Positions 35,579 through 45,871 of a stretch of 64,000 nt of DNA are shown here, piece by piece. Both the position numbers and the translations under genes were made by a program. Source of the stretch: Rhizobium leguminosarum (GTDB taxonomy: Bacteria; Pseudomonadota; Alphaproteobacteria; Rhizobiales; Rhizobiaceae); assembly GCF_001679785.1 (NCBI RefSeq), contig NZ_CP016286.1, positions 2,232,001 to 2,296,000 of the forward strand, read 5' to 3'. A model generated the notes under the pieces. It saw nothing but the letters and a program-made list of their open reading frames with translations, ran no database searches and was not told where the DNA came from. Positions within the stretch are counted from its first letter, which is position 1. The number at the start of each line of letters is the position of its first letter.

Positions 35579-37402
35579 ATGCGCAAGCCAAACGTTCGGA
35601 CCTCGCTGACAATTATCAATGTAACGTTTGCATTCATCTTCCTGAGCTTTGGGCTGTTTTCCCTCAGAAGCGTGCAGCAGGTTAACCAGGACACAACGGC
35701 AATCGCCAAAAACTGGCTGCCGAGTGTTTCGGTAGTCCGCAATATCGGCTTCGAGTTGGAGCGCATGAAGTTTGCCTACGCCAACCATATCATGTCGATC
35801 AACGACCAGGCCATCGCCGCCGCAGAAGCAAAGATTACCTCTCAGCGCACTGAGCTTGACAAAGCGATTGCAGCTTATCGGCCGCTTATATCCTCGCCGC
35901 GCGAAGGCCAATTGCTGCAGCAGATCGAGGAGCAGGCCGCCAGCTACCAGAAATCGTCCGAGCCTATGCTGGAAAAGTCCCGCAAGAACGATAACGATGT
36001 TGCCAAGACGATCTTCTATTCCGACATGGAGCCATACGTCGATCGTGCGGAAGAATTGGCCAATGAATTGCTGACGATAAACGTTAATGGATCCGAAGCG
36101 TCCTATGAAAACAGTCAATCCAAGTACTTGGACATTCTCTGGACGACTTGGGCGTTCACGGCACTTGTGCTTGCAATCGTTGCTGGCGCGATCTGCTATG
36201 TAGCAATCCAGATCTCGCGTCCGATCAAGAAGATCACGCAATCGATGACTGGGCTGGCCGGGGGCGACACCGGCATGCAGATTCCCTATTCCAGCCGCAC
36301 GGACGAAATCGGTGCGATGGCGGCGGCGGTTGAGGTCTTTCGGCAGACGGCACTTGCCAAGATCAGAGCCGATGAAAATATCGAAACGAATCGGGTGCTG
36401 ACGGAATCCGAGCGGCAGCGCCGCGAGCAAATCGAACGCGCGAGGGCTGCGGCCATGGCGCAAGCCACGAACGGATTGGCAGGGAGCCTAAAGCAACTTG
36501 CCGGCGGCGATCTCACCGTTCAGATCAGCGAGCCTTTCGATGCAGATTTCGAGGGCCTGCGCCAGGATTTCAACGGCGCCGTCGCAAAGCTCTGCCAGAC
36601 CCTCGCCGAAGTGGCGGGATCGGCCGTCAATATCGACGGCGGCTCGAATGAAATCGCCAATAGTGCAAACGACCTGGCGAAACGAACCGAACAACAGGCA
36701 GCGGCGCTGGAGCAGACAGCCGCGGCTCTCGATGAAATCACAGCCAATGTCGCATCCGCCTCCAAGCGTGCCGAGGAGGCGCGTGAGGTAGCCGCGCAAG
36801 CGAATGCCGGTGCGACGACATCGGGTGAAATCGTTAGCCAAGCGGTCCAGGCCATGAGCCGGATCGAGCAGTCCTCCAGCCAGATTTCCAACATCATCGG
36901 GGTAATCGACGAGATCGCGTTCCAAACCAACTTGTTGGCCCTCAACGCCGGTGTCGAGGCAGCGCGGGCCGGCGAGGCAGGCAAAGGATTTGCAGTGGTG
37001 GCACAGGAAGTCCGCGAATTGGCGCAACGCTCCGCGCAGGCCGCCAAGGAAATCAAAACGCTGATCCAAGCATCAGCGGGAGAAGTCGCCGCCGGCGTCG
37101 TATTGGTCTCGAAAACCGGCGAAGCGCTGAAAACCATTGGTGGGCTGATCGTCTCCATGAACCGGCATGTCGAGGCAATCGCCGTCTCCGCCCGCGAACA
37201 ATCCGTCGGACTTGCGGAAATCAACACGGCCGTCAACAGTCTCGACCAGACCACGCAGCAAAACGCTGCCATGGTCGAAGAGGCGAGCGCCGCTTCCGCA
37301 TCGCTTGCCGACGAAGGCGCCACGCTTCGCCGGCTGATCAGTCAATTCAATCTAAACGATATCGCTCAGGACCGCACTTACGCGCTTCGCAGGACGGCTT
37401 GA
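35579..37402 (+). CDS. Methyl-accepting chemotaxis protein
   Basis: A 607-residue transducer. TM1 spans ~10-30, a four-helix-bundle periplasmic sensor ~35-185, TM2 ~190-212, HAMP ~215-270, and a second HAMP-like linker is followed by the signalling domain ~345-580. The hairpin tip reads [32 protein letters not shown] in pieces. GAAGAAGG precedes ATG 35579. It lacks an obvious C-terminal receptor-methylation pentapeptide. The ligand is unknown. Confidence 0.94.
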   Translation: MRKPNVRTSLTIINVTFAFIFLSFGLFSLRSVQQVNQDTTAIAKNWLPSVSVVRNIGFELERMKFAYANHIMSINDQAIAAAEAKITSQRTELDKAIAAYRPLISSPREGQLLQQIEEQAASYQKSSEPMLEKSRKNDNDVAKTIFYSDMEPYVDRAEELANELLTINVNGSEASYENSQSKYLDILWTTWAFTALVLAIVAGAICYVAIQISRPIKKITQSMTGLAGGDTGMQIPYSSRTDEIGAMAAAVEVFRQTALAKIRADENIETNRVLTESERQRREQIERARAAAMAQATNGLAGSLKQLAGGDLTVQISEPFDADFEGLRQDFNGAVAKLCQTLAEVAGSAVNIDGGSNEIANSANDLAKRTEQQAAALEQTAAALDEITANVASASKRAEEAREVAAQANAGATTSGEIVSQAVQAMSRIEQSSSQISNIIGVIDEIAFQTNLLALNAGVEAARAGEAGKGFAVVAQEVRELAQRSAQAAKEIKTLIQASAGEVAAGVVLVSKTGEALKTIGGLIVSMNRHVEAIAVSAREQSVGLAEINTAVNSLDQTTQQNAAMVEEASAASASLADEGATLRRLISQFNLNDIAQDRTYALRRTA

Positions 37403-37590
37403 GCCGGAGGACGATCGCATCGCGAAGCACGGAGTCTACCGGCTTCGCGAACAGGAATGCCGGCCACAGCCTCCCTGCGCGACTGTCGATGCTAGTCCTA
37501 ACTGACGTTTGCTGAGCAGGCGGGCTGTGGCGATAACTCGCGAGAACAAATTGATATCGTTCGACATTCGCGTATTTAGTGAAAATAACG

Positions 37591-38048
37591 ATGTCTGATT
37601 TCGATCTCGAAACCAGTCTAGGCGAACTCCGGCAAAGGGAGCCGATATTCCATCGGCGTGCCTTCGGCACGAGCCGTGACGATCTGGAGGCCATGACGGC
37701 GGAGGATTTCTTCGAGATCGGCGCAAGTGGCAGGATCTACCGGCGCGACTTCGCCATTTCCAACCTACCGGAGCGCTACAAGCAGCCGGAAAGGCATGAC
37801 TGGCCCTGCCGGGACTTCTCGGTCCGACGGCTCGCCGAAACCTCTATCTGCTGAACTACACGCTGGACGAACCGAACAGGACGAAGCTTAGAACGACCAT
37901 CTGGTTAAGCTCTGGCGGGAGGTGGAAGATCGTCTTCCGTCAGGGAACCATTGCCGGCCGCGCCGGCAATGTCAAAATCGCCCGAGGCGTGGAACCGAGC
38001 GCAGCCGGAACCCCTAACTCCGCCATCGACCATCAGAACGACCGGTGA
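37591..38048 (+). pseudogene. DUF4440 (NTF2-like) gene with single-base frameshift
   Basis: The first frame gives EPIFHRRAFGTSRDDLEAM through DFFEIGASGR to RRLAE and then a premature stop near 37854. Adding one base between 37839 and 37840 restores LYLLNYTLDEPNRTKLRTT and WKIVFRQGT, the expected end of a DUF4440 SnoaL-like protein. The restored frame runs to 38048 and overlaps the 3' end of the receiver gene. It is either a recent lesion or a sequence error. Confidence 0.7.
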
Positions 38049-38434
38049 ACCGCCTTGTCGTTGGCAAGACGCGTCACGCAGCCTTCGAGCTTGGCGAGCA
38101 GCAGATCGAAGTCGAGCGGCTTCGTCAGATAGTCCGCCGCTCCGCCGCGAAGGCCGGCCAGCGTATTTTCCCGGTCGGTCAGCGCCGTCAGCAGGATGAA
38201 GGGAATATTGGAGAGCTCCGGGTGATTGATCTGAATTTCGGCCAGAAGCTGGTGCCCGTCCATCACAGGCATCGAAATGTCGCTGATGACGATATCGGGC
38301 CACTTCGACAGGATCATTTCCAGCCCCTCGGCGCCGTTGGAAGCCTCGAGCGTCTTGTAGCCGGCTTCGCTCAACTCTTCGACGAGCAGGTTCCGGATCT
38401 CGACTTCGTCTTCTATGCACAGAACGGTAACCAT
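38033..38434 (-). CDS. Stand-alone response-regulator receiver protein
   Basis: A 133-residue CheY-like receiver. The acidic pocket is IEDE near residue 8, the phosphoacceptor Asp is in VISDISMPVMDG (~residue 53), and the switch Thr and Lys are in LLTALTD and LTKPLD. There is no output domain, so it acts by protein-protein contact. It follows the histidine kinase gene by 10 bp and is its probable partner. Confidence 0.93.
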   Translation of the reverse strand: MVTVLCIEDEVEIRNLLVEELSEAGYKTLEASNGAEGLEMILSKWPDIVISDISMPVMDGHQLLAEIQINHPELSNIPFILLTALTDRENTLAGLRGGAADYLTKPLDFDLLLAKLEGCVTRLANDKAVHRSF

Positions 38435-38444
38435 GAGCTCTTCC

Positions 38445-40190
38445 TTAAGCTGCGACTTGTTGATCCGACAATAGAAACTCTATTGGCAGAAGAATGGTGA
38501 ATGTTGTGCCTTTGCCGAGTTCGCTCGTCACCTCGACGGTGCCGCCATGCAGTTCGATGACCTGCTTGACGACGTTGAGGCCGATGCCCGTTCCGGCAAT
38601 GCCCGTGGCGCTGCGGGCACGGTAATAGGGCTGGAACAGCTTCGGCAGATCCTCCGCATCCATGCCGATGCCGCTGTCGGAAATGGCGACCTCCACCGTC
38701 TTCTCGTCGGCCCGGGCGCGAACATGAATGTCAGGCGCGTTGGGCGAATATTTGACGGCGTTCGAAATCAGGTTGGTGAAGACCTGTTCCATCGCGCTGC
38801 GGTCGAACGTCAAGACATCCGGTATGGGCTCAAGATCGAGATGGAACACATGCGTGCGGCTGAGATGGCGCTGCCTGTCGCAGCAGGTGACGAGCAGGGC
38901 TTTCAGATCACCTTCACTGCGCTTCAGTGTGATCTGTCCGGTTTCGAGCCGGCCGTTGGCGAGAATACTCTCCATCAGATCGACCATGCGCACGACCGCG
39001 CTTCGGATCACGCCGGCTTTTTCGTGAACGTAATCGCCGCTGACGTTGGTCGTCGAGCGGCAGAGCCGCTGGGCAGCGGCGTCGATGATGGCGAGCGGCG
39101 TGCGAAACTCGTGCGAAGCCATGGCGACGAACTGGCGCTGGAGCGCATTCACCTGGCGTTCGTGCACCAGCAGGCGATCCAGTTCCTCTCTCTGCCTTTC
39201 GATCTCGGCCGTTCGATCGACCACCATCTCTTCCAGATGGTTGCGGTGGTGGGTGAGCTGCGCCTGGCTGTCCAGCAGGGTCACCGAGGTGCGATGCAGA
39301 CCTCGTCCGAGCCAGAAGACGACGGCAATCAGCAGCGCAAGGCAGCCAAGTCCCGCCGGCGCGATCTGCTGAAGCAGCATAAATCCGGGCAGGATAGGCG
39401 GCCACACGAGATAACCGATCGTGCCGCCGTCATGGGACGGCACAGGCACCTGCGCCCGCTCGTCCTCCCCTTTCGAAGGCGCGAAATGCAATCCTTCGAG
39501 CCGCGCGTAATGGGCGATGCTTTCGGCAGCTTTTCCATCGATGAACTTGACCGAGATGGCGATGAACTCCTGGCCCGCCTCGATCTGCATCCGGGTCGAG
39601 CTCGGCAGAATAGGACGCGCGCTGGCAATTGCCGGCCGGTTGCCGATCATGATCGTCCGAACCGCGGCCAGTTGCCCGAGCGCCTCGGCACCGGGCTTTG
39701 CAGCCGGCTCGACGAGAACGGCGCGCATCTCCCCGGCGAGAGCGGTCATTTCTCGGCCATCGTCGTCACCGAGCCGCGGCGGCACGGCATCCGCGCCGTC
39801 ACGGAACGCAAACATCAGGCGATTGGTATCGTCGAAGATATAGGTCCTGTCGTGCCCGAAATACTGGCTCGTCCACCGGCCGACGTTGTCGAGCAGCCAT
39901 TCATGGTTTCGCTGCTTGGCATAGAGGAAGGCATCGTCCCATTTGGTGACGCTTTCCTGCTCCCGCGGAAGTGCCGCGATCTGCTCTTCCAATCCTTGGC
40001 CGACGAAGTCGGCCTGTCGGCGCAACGAGAGATCGTCGACCTTCACCGCGGCGAGCCACGCAAATCCGCACAGCAACACAGCCGCGGCGCAGGTGAGCGT
40101 CACCAAGACGAATGTAATGTGGGATGTGAGCCCGACCTTCAATACCTGCAACCTTTTGATGGCGCCCGCTGTCGAGAAATTGACACGCAA
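38445..40190 (-). CDS. CHASE4-domain sensor histidine kinase
   Basis: A 581-residue membrane kinase. TM1 is ~26-48 and a periplasmic CHASE4 sensor spans ~60-270 (ESVTKWDDAFLYAKQRNHEW). TM2 is ~278-300. HisKA carries the phospho-His in MASHEFRTPLAIIDAAAQRL. The HATPase domain has NLISNAVKYSPN, DSGIGM and GTGIGLNVVKQVIELHGG. It is co-transcribed with the receiver gene downstream. The signal is unknown. Confidence 0.93.
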   Translation of the reverse strand: MRVNFSTAGAIKRLQVLKVGLTSHITFVLVTLTCAAAVLLCGFAWLAAVKVDDLSLRRQADFVGQGLEEQIAALPREQESVTKWDDAFLYAKQRNHEWLLDNVGRWTSQYFGHDRTYIFDDTNRLMFAFRDGADAVPPRLGDDDGREMTALAGEMRAVLVEPAAKPGAEALGQLAAVRTIMIGNRPAIASARPILPSSTRMQIEAGQEFIAISVKFIDGKAAESIAHYARLEGLHFAPSKGEDERAQVPVPSHDGGTIGYLVWPPILPGFMLLQQIAPAGLGCLALLIAVVFWLGRGLHRTSVTLLDSQAQLTHHRNHLEEMVVDRTAEIERQREELDRLLVHERQVNALQRQFVAMASHEFRTPLAIIDAAAQRLCRSTTNVSGDYVHEKAGVIRSAVVRMVDLMESILANGRLETGQITLKRSEGDLKALLVTCCDRQRHLSRTHVFHLDLEPIPDVLTFDRSAMEQVFTNLISNAVKYSPNAPDIHVRARADEKTVEVAISDSGIGMDAEDLPKLFQPYYRARSATGIAGTGIGLNVVKQVIELHGGTVEVTSELGKGTTFTILLPIEFLLSDQQVAA

Positions 40191-40277
40191 AGGTTGACGG
40201 ACCGTGAATTATGCGCTCCCGTGCGGGTCTGCGGCAGGTCTCCGATAGGCATTCCGCAATCGTTGAAGGAGAAGCAC

Positions 40278-40814
40278 ATGGATGCAGCAGCATCGCCGGA
40301 TACGTCAGGCATCAGGATCGAGCCGATCGCTGCCGTCCATATCGACAGCTTTCATCGTACGCTGGACGTCGTCGCGCGGGAGAAAAAATACCTGTCCATG
40401 CTGGAAGCATCGCCCCTGCCCGAGACTCGTGAGTTCGTGATGGGCATGATTGCGAAGGGCAATCCGCAATTCGTTGCCACCGCTGAAGGCGAGGTCGTCG
40501 GTTGGTGCGACATCAGCCGGCATTTCTTCCCGTCGCGCGCCCATCGCGGAAGGCTGGGAATGGGGGTCCTTCCCGTCTATCGCGGCAGAGGTCTGGGACG
40601 AAGGCTCATCGAGACCACATTGAAAGCGGCGCAGGAAGCCGGTTTCGTCAGGGTCGAACTCGATGTTTACGAAGACAACGCCGGTGCTATCGCTCTCTAC
40701 GAAAAGGTGGGGTTTGCGCCTGAAGGCATCGTCCGACGTGCGGCGTGCATCGATGGCCGGTTCATCGATGCGATCAGCATGGCGCTTTTGTTCGATGAGC
40801 GCGACTTCTCATAG
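40278..40814 (+). CDS. GNAT-family N-acetyltransferase
   Basis: A 178-residue acetyltransferase. The acetyl-CoA binding motif A is LGMGVLPVYRGRGLGRRLIE, followed by VRVELDVYEDNAGAIALYEKVGF. GAAGGAG lies just upstream of ATG 40278. The substrate is unknown; the fold resembles L-amino-acid or phosphinothricin-type acetyltransferases. Confidence 0.9.
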   Translation: MDAAASPDTSGIRIEPIAAVHIDSFHRTLDVVAREKKYLSMLEASPLPETREFVMGMIAKGNPQFVATAEGEVVGWCDISRHFFPSRAHRGRLGMGVLPVYRGRGLGRRLIETTLKAAQEAGFVRVELDVYEDNAGAIALYEKVGFAPEGIVRRAACIDGRFIDAISMALLFDERDFS

Positions 40815-41165
40815 ATCCTGGTATCGCCGTCGATTTCTGAAAAGCCCCAGCAAGCCCAACTGATCAATCATTTGGCCTGGAATTGGAACAAACGCCCTTC
40901 GCGCAATTAAAGCTTGTCGCGTGGCGAGTGATAGAGCACTTCCGAGGCCTTCCAATCGGCAAACAATAAGCAGAATCGACGCGGGAGGCTGGCAGTGGCG
41001 CACCAAATATCGGCGTGCCACCCACCGATAGAATCGACAGATGGCCGAAGCGGCCGTCGCCCTCCGGAGCCGACGGCTGAGGACGCAATCTTGCTTGACC
41101 ACTGCGGTCCAGCCGAATTTCCTTGTCCAATCCGTATACGCACTGTGCATCCGAACCAACAAACT
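40815..41165. other. Intergenic region between convergent genes
   Basis: About 350 bp between the 3' ends of the GNAT and LuxR-type genes. No convincing gene was found; short frames here run antisense or lack start sites. No clear terminator hairpin was identified by eye. Confidence 0.4.
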
Positions 41166-44044
41166 CTATCCCAGATCAATGATCCTGAGCCGGTGTGCGA
41201 CGGCTGCGGCCGCGCCCCGGCTGGAGACGGAAAGCTTGCTCAAAATGTTAGACACATGAACGCTCGCCGTTTTCGAGGAAATGAATAGATTCTTCGCGAT
41301 CTCCCGATTGCTATGGCCAGCCGCGACTAGCCGGAGGACCTCGAATTCTCGATCTGTCAGGCCGAGGGGCGCCTTCGGCGCCCCCTCATCCTCTTCATCT
41401 CGTAAATTAATACGCGCTTTTGCAGCGAGGGCTTCAATCTGGTTGGCCAAAAGGCGGGCGCCGATCGAATGAGCAAGCTCCGCACCGTGCCTGAAATGGC
41501 GCGCTCCACTCGCCCGCTTGGCGGCGTTCACTGCGGCGGCACCTGCTTGCATAAGGGCGTACGCCTGCCGAAAGGGCTGGTTCAATCCAGCCCAGCTTTG
41601 GGCAACCGCAGCCCATCCATCGAGATCAGAAACCGTGGCGCGCGACATCTCAGCCAAAATCGCCAGCCTCTCGGTCTGCTCTACCATATTTCGGCATGGG
41701 GCCTGAGCGGCAAGCTCGGCCAGTTCCAGAGCAACGTCTCTCTGGTTCGTATCGACGGCAACGCGGATGGCAGAAGCCAGGAGCGGCCAGGAGGCGCTCC
41801 CTCGCTTCTCCAGATGCGCCAGAGCAGATCTCACCAAGAGCGCCGACTGATCCATGTCACCTGATAACGCTGAGCTTTCAATGTCAAATCTCAGAAGGTT
41901 GGCCGCCATACGGTTAGCAACTTGAGGCCCCGACGGGAGAGCGCGCAACGATCTTGCCGCTGCAGCAATTCGATTCGCATCCCCTAATGCCAAGGCGATC
42001 TCCGCTTGGCATTCGAAGACGTGAACAAGCCCCAATGGCAGCGGATCCAGCGCCGCCATCCGTTCGCATGTCTCAGTGGCTTCGGAGACACGGCCCAAGA
42101 CCAAGAAGGCGCGGCAAAGGGGCGAACCGACCAAGGCTCCTATATACCGTGCCTGCCCGAGCTCGACCGTCCGCGCAAAAATCGCCGGTCCGATCGCAAT
42201 GATCTGGCCATATTCTCCTGCGTCGAGCAGGGCCTGCAGCAGTGCTGCGCCCGCAAGAATCTCGACTCGGCCTATGGACACCTGCTCCGCCCGAATTGCG
42301 ACGGTCCGATGGGCATCGATGCGAGACACGTTCGGCGCCCTGTCCAGCGACGCCGCAATGATCAGTGCCTCGATACGGTATTCCTCATCGTCGAGCCTCT
42401 CCGCCAAATCCCTCAGTTCCTCGCCCAAGCACCTGGCGCGATCGAACTCTCCCCGTAAAATCAGCGCACGGGAAAACTGCCCGAGGGCATCAGCGCGCAA
42501 CCTTGTGGGACGGACTGCATGATCGAGCGCGCGCTCAAGGTCTGCGATCTCGCCTGGGAGAAGCGCGTGCTGACGCATTACCGCGCGCTGCAGAAGAAGC
42601 GCCGCCAATTGCTCGCCATCGCCGTCGGCATCCAGTTCGGCGAGTGCGCGTTCGACAAAGGCGAGCCCCTGCTCCGCCTCCGCTGCCCAGCAGGCGGCGT
42701 CAGCAGCGAGTTCCAACACCTTGCAATGGTCGACGCCGATCAACCCAGTCGCATCTTCGACCTCGGGCCACGCCGCTAACACGAGCTTCAGCATCTCCAT
42801 CTGGTCTACATAGGCGAAAGTGGCAGCGGCTTCCGCCGCTGCATGCCAGGCCCATTTTAGGCAACGTTCCGCTTGGCCGGCGCCGTGCAGATGACGCGCG
42901 AGTGCTACGGAATGCCAAATCCGGTAGCTTGGAACCGGTCCGCGTTCGAGAACATCGGCATAGAAGCGATGGATGGCCACCTTTTCGCCGGCGATCAGGT
43001 CGCCCCGCACAGAGTCCTGGATAAGCGCGTGGCGGAACGCATATCCATCACGATCGGCTGCCACGACCCCCGCCGAAATCGCGGGGCGCAACAACTCCGC
43101 GAGTTCGAGGTCAGGTTTGTTCGCCACGTTGCGAAGTAGCGAATGGGTAATATGCGGTCCGCCGAGCGCCATCACTTTCAACAACTCGGCCGTGGATGCC
43201 GGCAGGTCTCTCACGCCTCTCAGCAGGTAATCGTTGAGCGAGCCTGGAACATCTGTGCGCAAGCTTCCGCTCGCATCGATAAGTGCCTCGGTGAACAGCG
43301 GGATTCCGCAGCCCCGCAAATACAGCTGTTGATCATAGCAGGCGTTGGTGGCGACCCGAGCAGGCCCTGGAGCTGCATGGCGATCTCCGCGCGGGTGAGG
43401 CGAGGAAGTTTCAGCACTTCAGAACCCTCGGAAAGAGAGAGGTCCACGATGGTTGTCCGCAATGCGTTGGGGCCGTTCGCCTCCTCGGGTCGATAGGTGA
43501 CGATCAGCATTAGGCGAATTTTCTTCAGCCGCGTCGAAAGAAAGCGAAGCAAATCGCAGGTTCCCTGATCGGCCCAGTGAATGTCCTCGATAACTAGGAC
43601 GAGCGGCATCTCGCGCGCCAATTCCTCGAACAACTTTCGAAGTGTCTCGAACAGCCGCGACCTTGCGATGCCTGCATCAAATCGCTCGGAGGTCTCGCCG
43701 AGTTCGGGAAGAAGCCAGGCCAGTTCTCGAGTACCCTCGCCACTGACAAGCGATCCGACTGCGGACTGGCCGCGCAGACGAACCAATTCATGCAATAGAG
43801 CTGTAATAGGCGCGTAAGGTAAGGCCGATTCCCGTTGCTCAATGCACCCACCTTTTAGGATCAAGGCCCGGCCTGAGAGTCGGTCGGCGAACTCGTCGAC
43901 CAGCCGGCTTTTCCCGCCACCTGCTTCTGCCCCGAGAAGAATGCAACATTGCCGACCGCCAGAGACATCTCGGAAAGCAGTTTCCATGGAATTGAGTTCT
44001 GCGGCTCTGCCCGAAAACCGCGCCCTTTTACGGAAAATCGACAC
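41166..44044 (-). pseudogene. Large AAA-ATPase LuxR-family regulator split by one missing base
   Basis: Together the two frames encode ~959 residues. The 5' part (44044 to ~43329) has an AAA/NACHT-like domain with Walker A GAEAGGGKS and Walker B LVLVIEDIHWAD. The 3' part (to 41166) has TPR-like repeats and a C-terminal LuxR helix-turn-helix (LTDREFEVLRLVAAGHSNREIA). Adding one base between 43328 and 43329 joins MIN to QLYLRGCGIPLFTEAL. This is a MalT/LAL-type activator. It is divergent from the GST/hydrolase pair, its likely target. The lesion may be a sequencing error since both parts are otherwise intact. Confidence 0.82.
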
Positions 44045-44383
44045 AAAATGCTCCGATACTTGGAATTCGAGGTTGCAGAGATGAAGCCATAATCATCCCA
44101 TGTGTACAACCGGCAGCAGGCTGCCCGAACCCGACGGTTTGTAAACACCAGCAGGCCGACCTTCCAAAGGCAGAGGTGCGGCGGTCGGTCGACTGAATTT
44201 CTATGCCCCCGGACATGCATTTCAAACCGGTCCTACTCAATATGCCCGATGCGGCACCCCCCACCTTAGCTACAGTATCCGGACATGAAGGGAACATTTA
44301 TGCGTGGGCGATCGGGTAACCGCCCGACGCTGCCCACCTCTTCTTGGACAATGGACATACGAAACGAAGGAAGGAACGGTTGG
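44045..44383. other. Divergent promoter region between the LuxR-type gene and the GST gene
   Basis: About 340 bp upstream of both divergent genes. No gene was seen; an upstream extension of the GST frame to 44285 lacks family support. No clear palindrome was identified. GAAGGAACGG before 44384 is the GST ribosome site. Confidence 0.4.
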
Positions 44384-44965
44384 ATGAAACTTTACTCTGC
44401 GCCCGGATTCTCCAGCTTGGCGGACCACATCGCCATGCTGGAGGCTGGAATTCAATTCGACCTGGTCAAGGTCGACCTAGAGACGAAGCAGATTGAAGGG
44501 GGCGGCCGATACATAGACATCAATCCGACGGGCTATGTGCCCGCCCTTATGTTCGACGATGGTGAGGTGCTGACCGAAAATGTTGCCATCCTGGCTTGGA
44601 TCGCCGACCGCGCACCGGAGTTGGCACCGCAGGGTCATCTGGGCCGCTTCCGCCTGCTCGAGATGCTGAGCTTTCTCGCAACCGAGATTCACAAGCGCTT
44701 TCCCACCTACCTATCGCTTCCGAAGGAAGTCAGGGAGCCGACGGGCCAGCAAATAGTGCACTGGTTCGGCTTCGTCGCCGGCCGACTTGAGCGGGGTTAT
44801 CTGTTCGGAGAGACCTTCACGGTCGCTGATGCCTATCTTTTCCAACTCGCGTGGGGCGCAGCTCAACTCGGATTCGCTCTGCCCGAGCCGTTAGGCGAAT
44901 ACATCGCACGGATCGAACGACGGCCGGCGGTGCAAGCCGCGCTGCACCGCGAGGGCTTGGCATGA
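44384..44965 (+). CDS. Glutathione S-transferase
   Basis: A 193-residue cytosolic GST. The thioredoxin-like N-terminal domain starts MKLYSAPGFSSLADHIAMLE with Ser/Tyr near residues 4-11 and has GYVPALMFDDGEVLTENVAI. The helical C-terminal domain includes FTVADAYLFQLAWGA. It resembles the beta-class GstA of proteobacteria. It overlaps the hydrolase gene (ATGA), so they form an operon that probably conjugates and processes an electrophilic compound. Confidence 0.92.
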   Translation: MKLYSAPGFSSLADHIAMLEAGIQFDLVKVDLETKQIEGGGRYIDINPTGYVPALMFDDGEVLTENVAILAWIADRAPELAPQGHLGRFRLLEMLSFLATEIHKRFPTYLSLPKEVREPTGQQIVHWFGFVAGRLERGYLFGETFTVADAYLFQLAWGAAQLGFALPEPLGEYIARIERRPAVQAALHREGLA

Positions 44966-45816
44966 GTGGGCTGATGATCCGCACTGACGGGGTCGAGCTC
45001 GCGACGCAGAGCTTCGGCAATCCGAACCAGCCGCCCCTACTTCTGATCATGGGCGGAATGGCGTCGATGCTGTGGTGGCCGGAGGAATTCTGCCGCCGGC
45101 TCGCCGAACGGGGTCGCTTCGTGATCCGCTACGACCAGCGCGATTCCGGCCTTTCCACGAAATATCCGCCCGGTCGGCCCGGCTACACCTTCGAGGACGC
45201 CGTCGATGACGTGTTCCGCGTGCTCGACGGCTACGGAATCCCGAGCGCTCATATCGTCGGCTTTTCCCTCGGCGGCATGGTCGGCCAGGCCGCCGCACTG
45301 AAGAGGCCGGAACGCGTGCTTTCCCTAACGGCGATCAGTACCTCGCCGGTCGGTGTGGATACATCCCATTTCCCTCCGAGCGGCGAGGCCTGGCTGGAAC
45401 ACATGGCCGTGGAGGCGGACTGGTCGGACCGGGCGGACGCGGTCGCGTACGTCGTCGAGGATGCGCGCCTGTCCGCCGGAATAGCGCATCCATTCGACGA
45501 AGCCGGAACTCGAGCCTTCCTCGAACGCGACTTCGATCGCTCCGGAGGCTATCTGAGTGCCACCAACCACAGCGTCCTCTTTGAGATCGGCGAGACATGG
45601 CGGGGCCGGCTCGACGAGATGAACGTGCCGCTTCTCGTCCTTCACGGCACCGCCGATCCGGTCTTTCCGCCGACGCACGGAGAGACACTCGCGCAGACTG
45701 TGACAGATGCGAAGTTCGTGAAGATCGAAGGTGGCGGCCACGAACTTCACCCCGGAGATTGGGAAAAGATCATTTCCGCCATCGACGAACATGTCGCAAG
45801 AGCGATGTGCGTCTAG
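44962..45816 (+). CDS. Alpha/beta-fold hydrolase
   Basis: A 284-residue hydrolase. The oxyanion region is LLIMGGMASMLWW, the nucleophile elbow is GFSLGG, the acid is in HGTADPVFP and the His in GGGHELHP. ATG 44962 overlaps the GST stop. It is a soluble esterase or epoxide-hydrolase-like enzyme with unknown substrate, cotranscribed with the GST gene. Confidence 0.92.
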   Translation: MSGLMIRTDGVELATQSFGNPNQPPLLLIMGGMASMLWWPEEFCRRLAERGRFVIRYDQRDSGLSTKYPPGRPGYTFEDAVDDVFRVLDGYGIPSAHIVGFSLGGMVGQAAALKRPERVLSLTAISTSPVGVDTSHFPPSGEAWLEHMAVEADWSDRADAVAYVVEDARLSAGIAHPFDEAGTRAFLERDFDRSGGYLSATNHSVLFEIGETWRGRLDEMNVPLLVLHGTADPVFPPTHGETLAQTVTDAKFVKIEGGGHELHPGDWEKIISAIDEHVARAMCV

Positions 45817-45871
45817 CAACAGAGACAAGCCATTGGGGATTGAAATATTGGGTCGTGCCTGGCCACTCCCC

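Noticed and set aside
38547..40277. Long plus-strand frame opposite the histidine kinase gene
   Set aside because: Only its last part, the GNAT enzyme from 40278, is real. The rest is antisense to the kinase.
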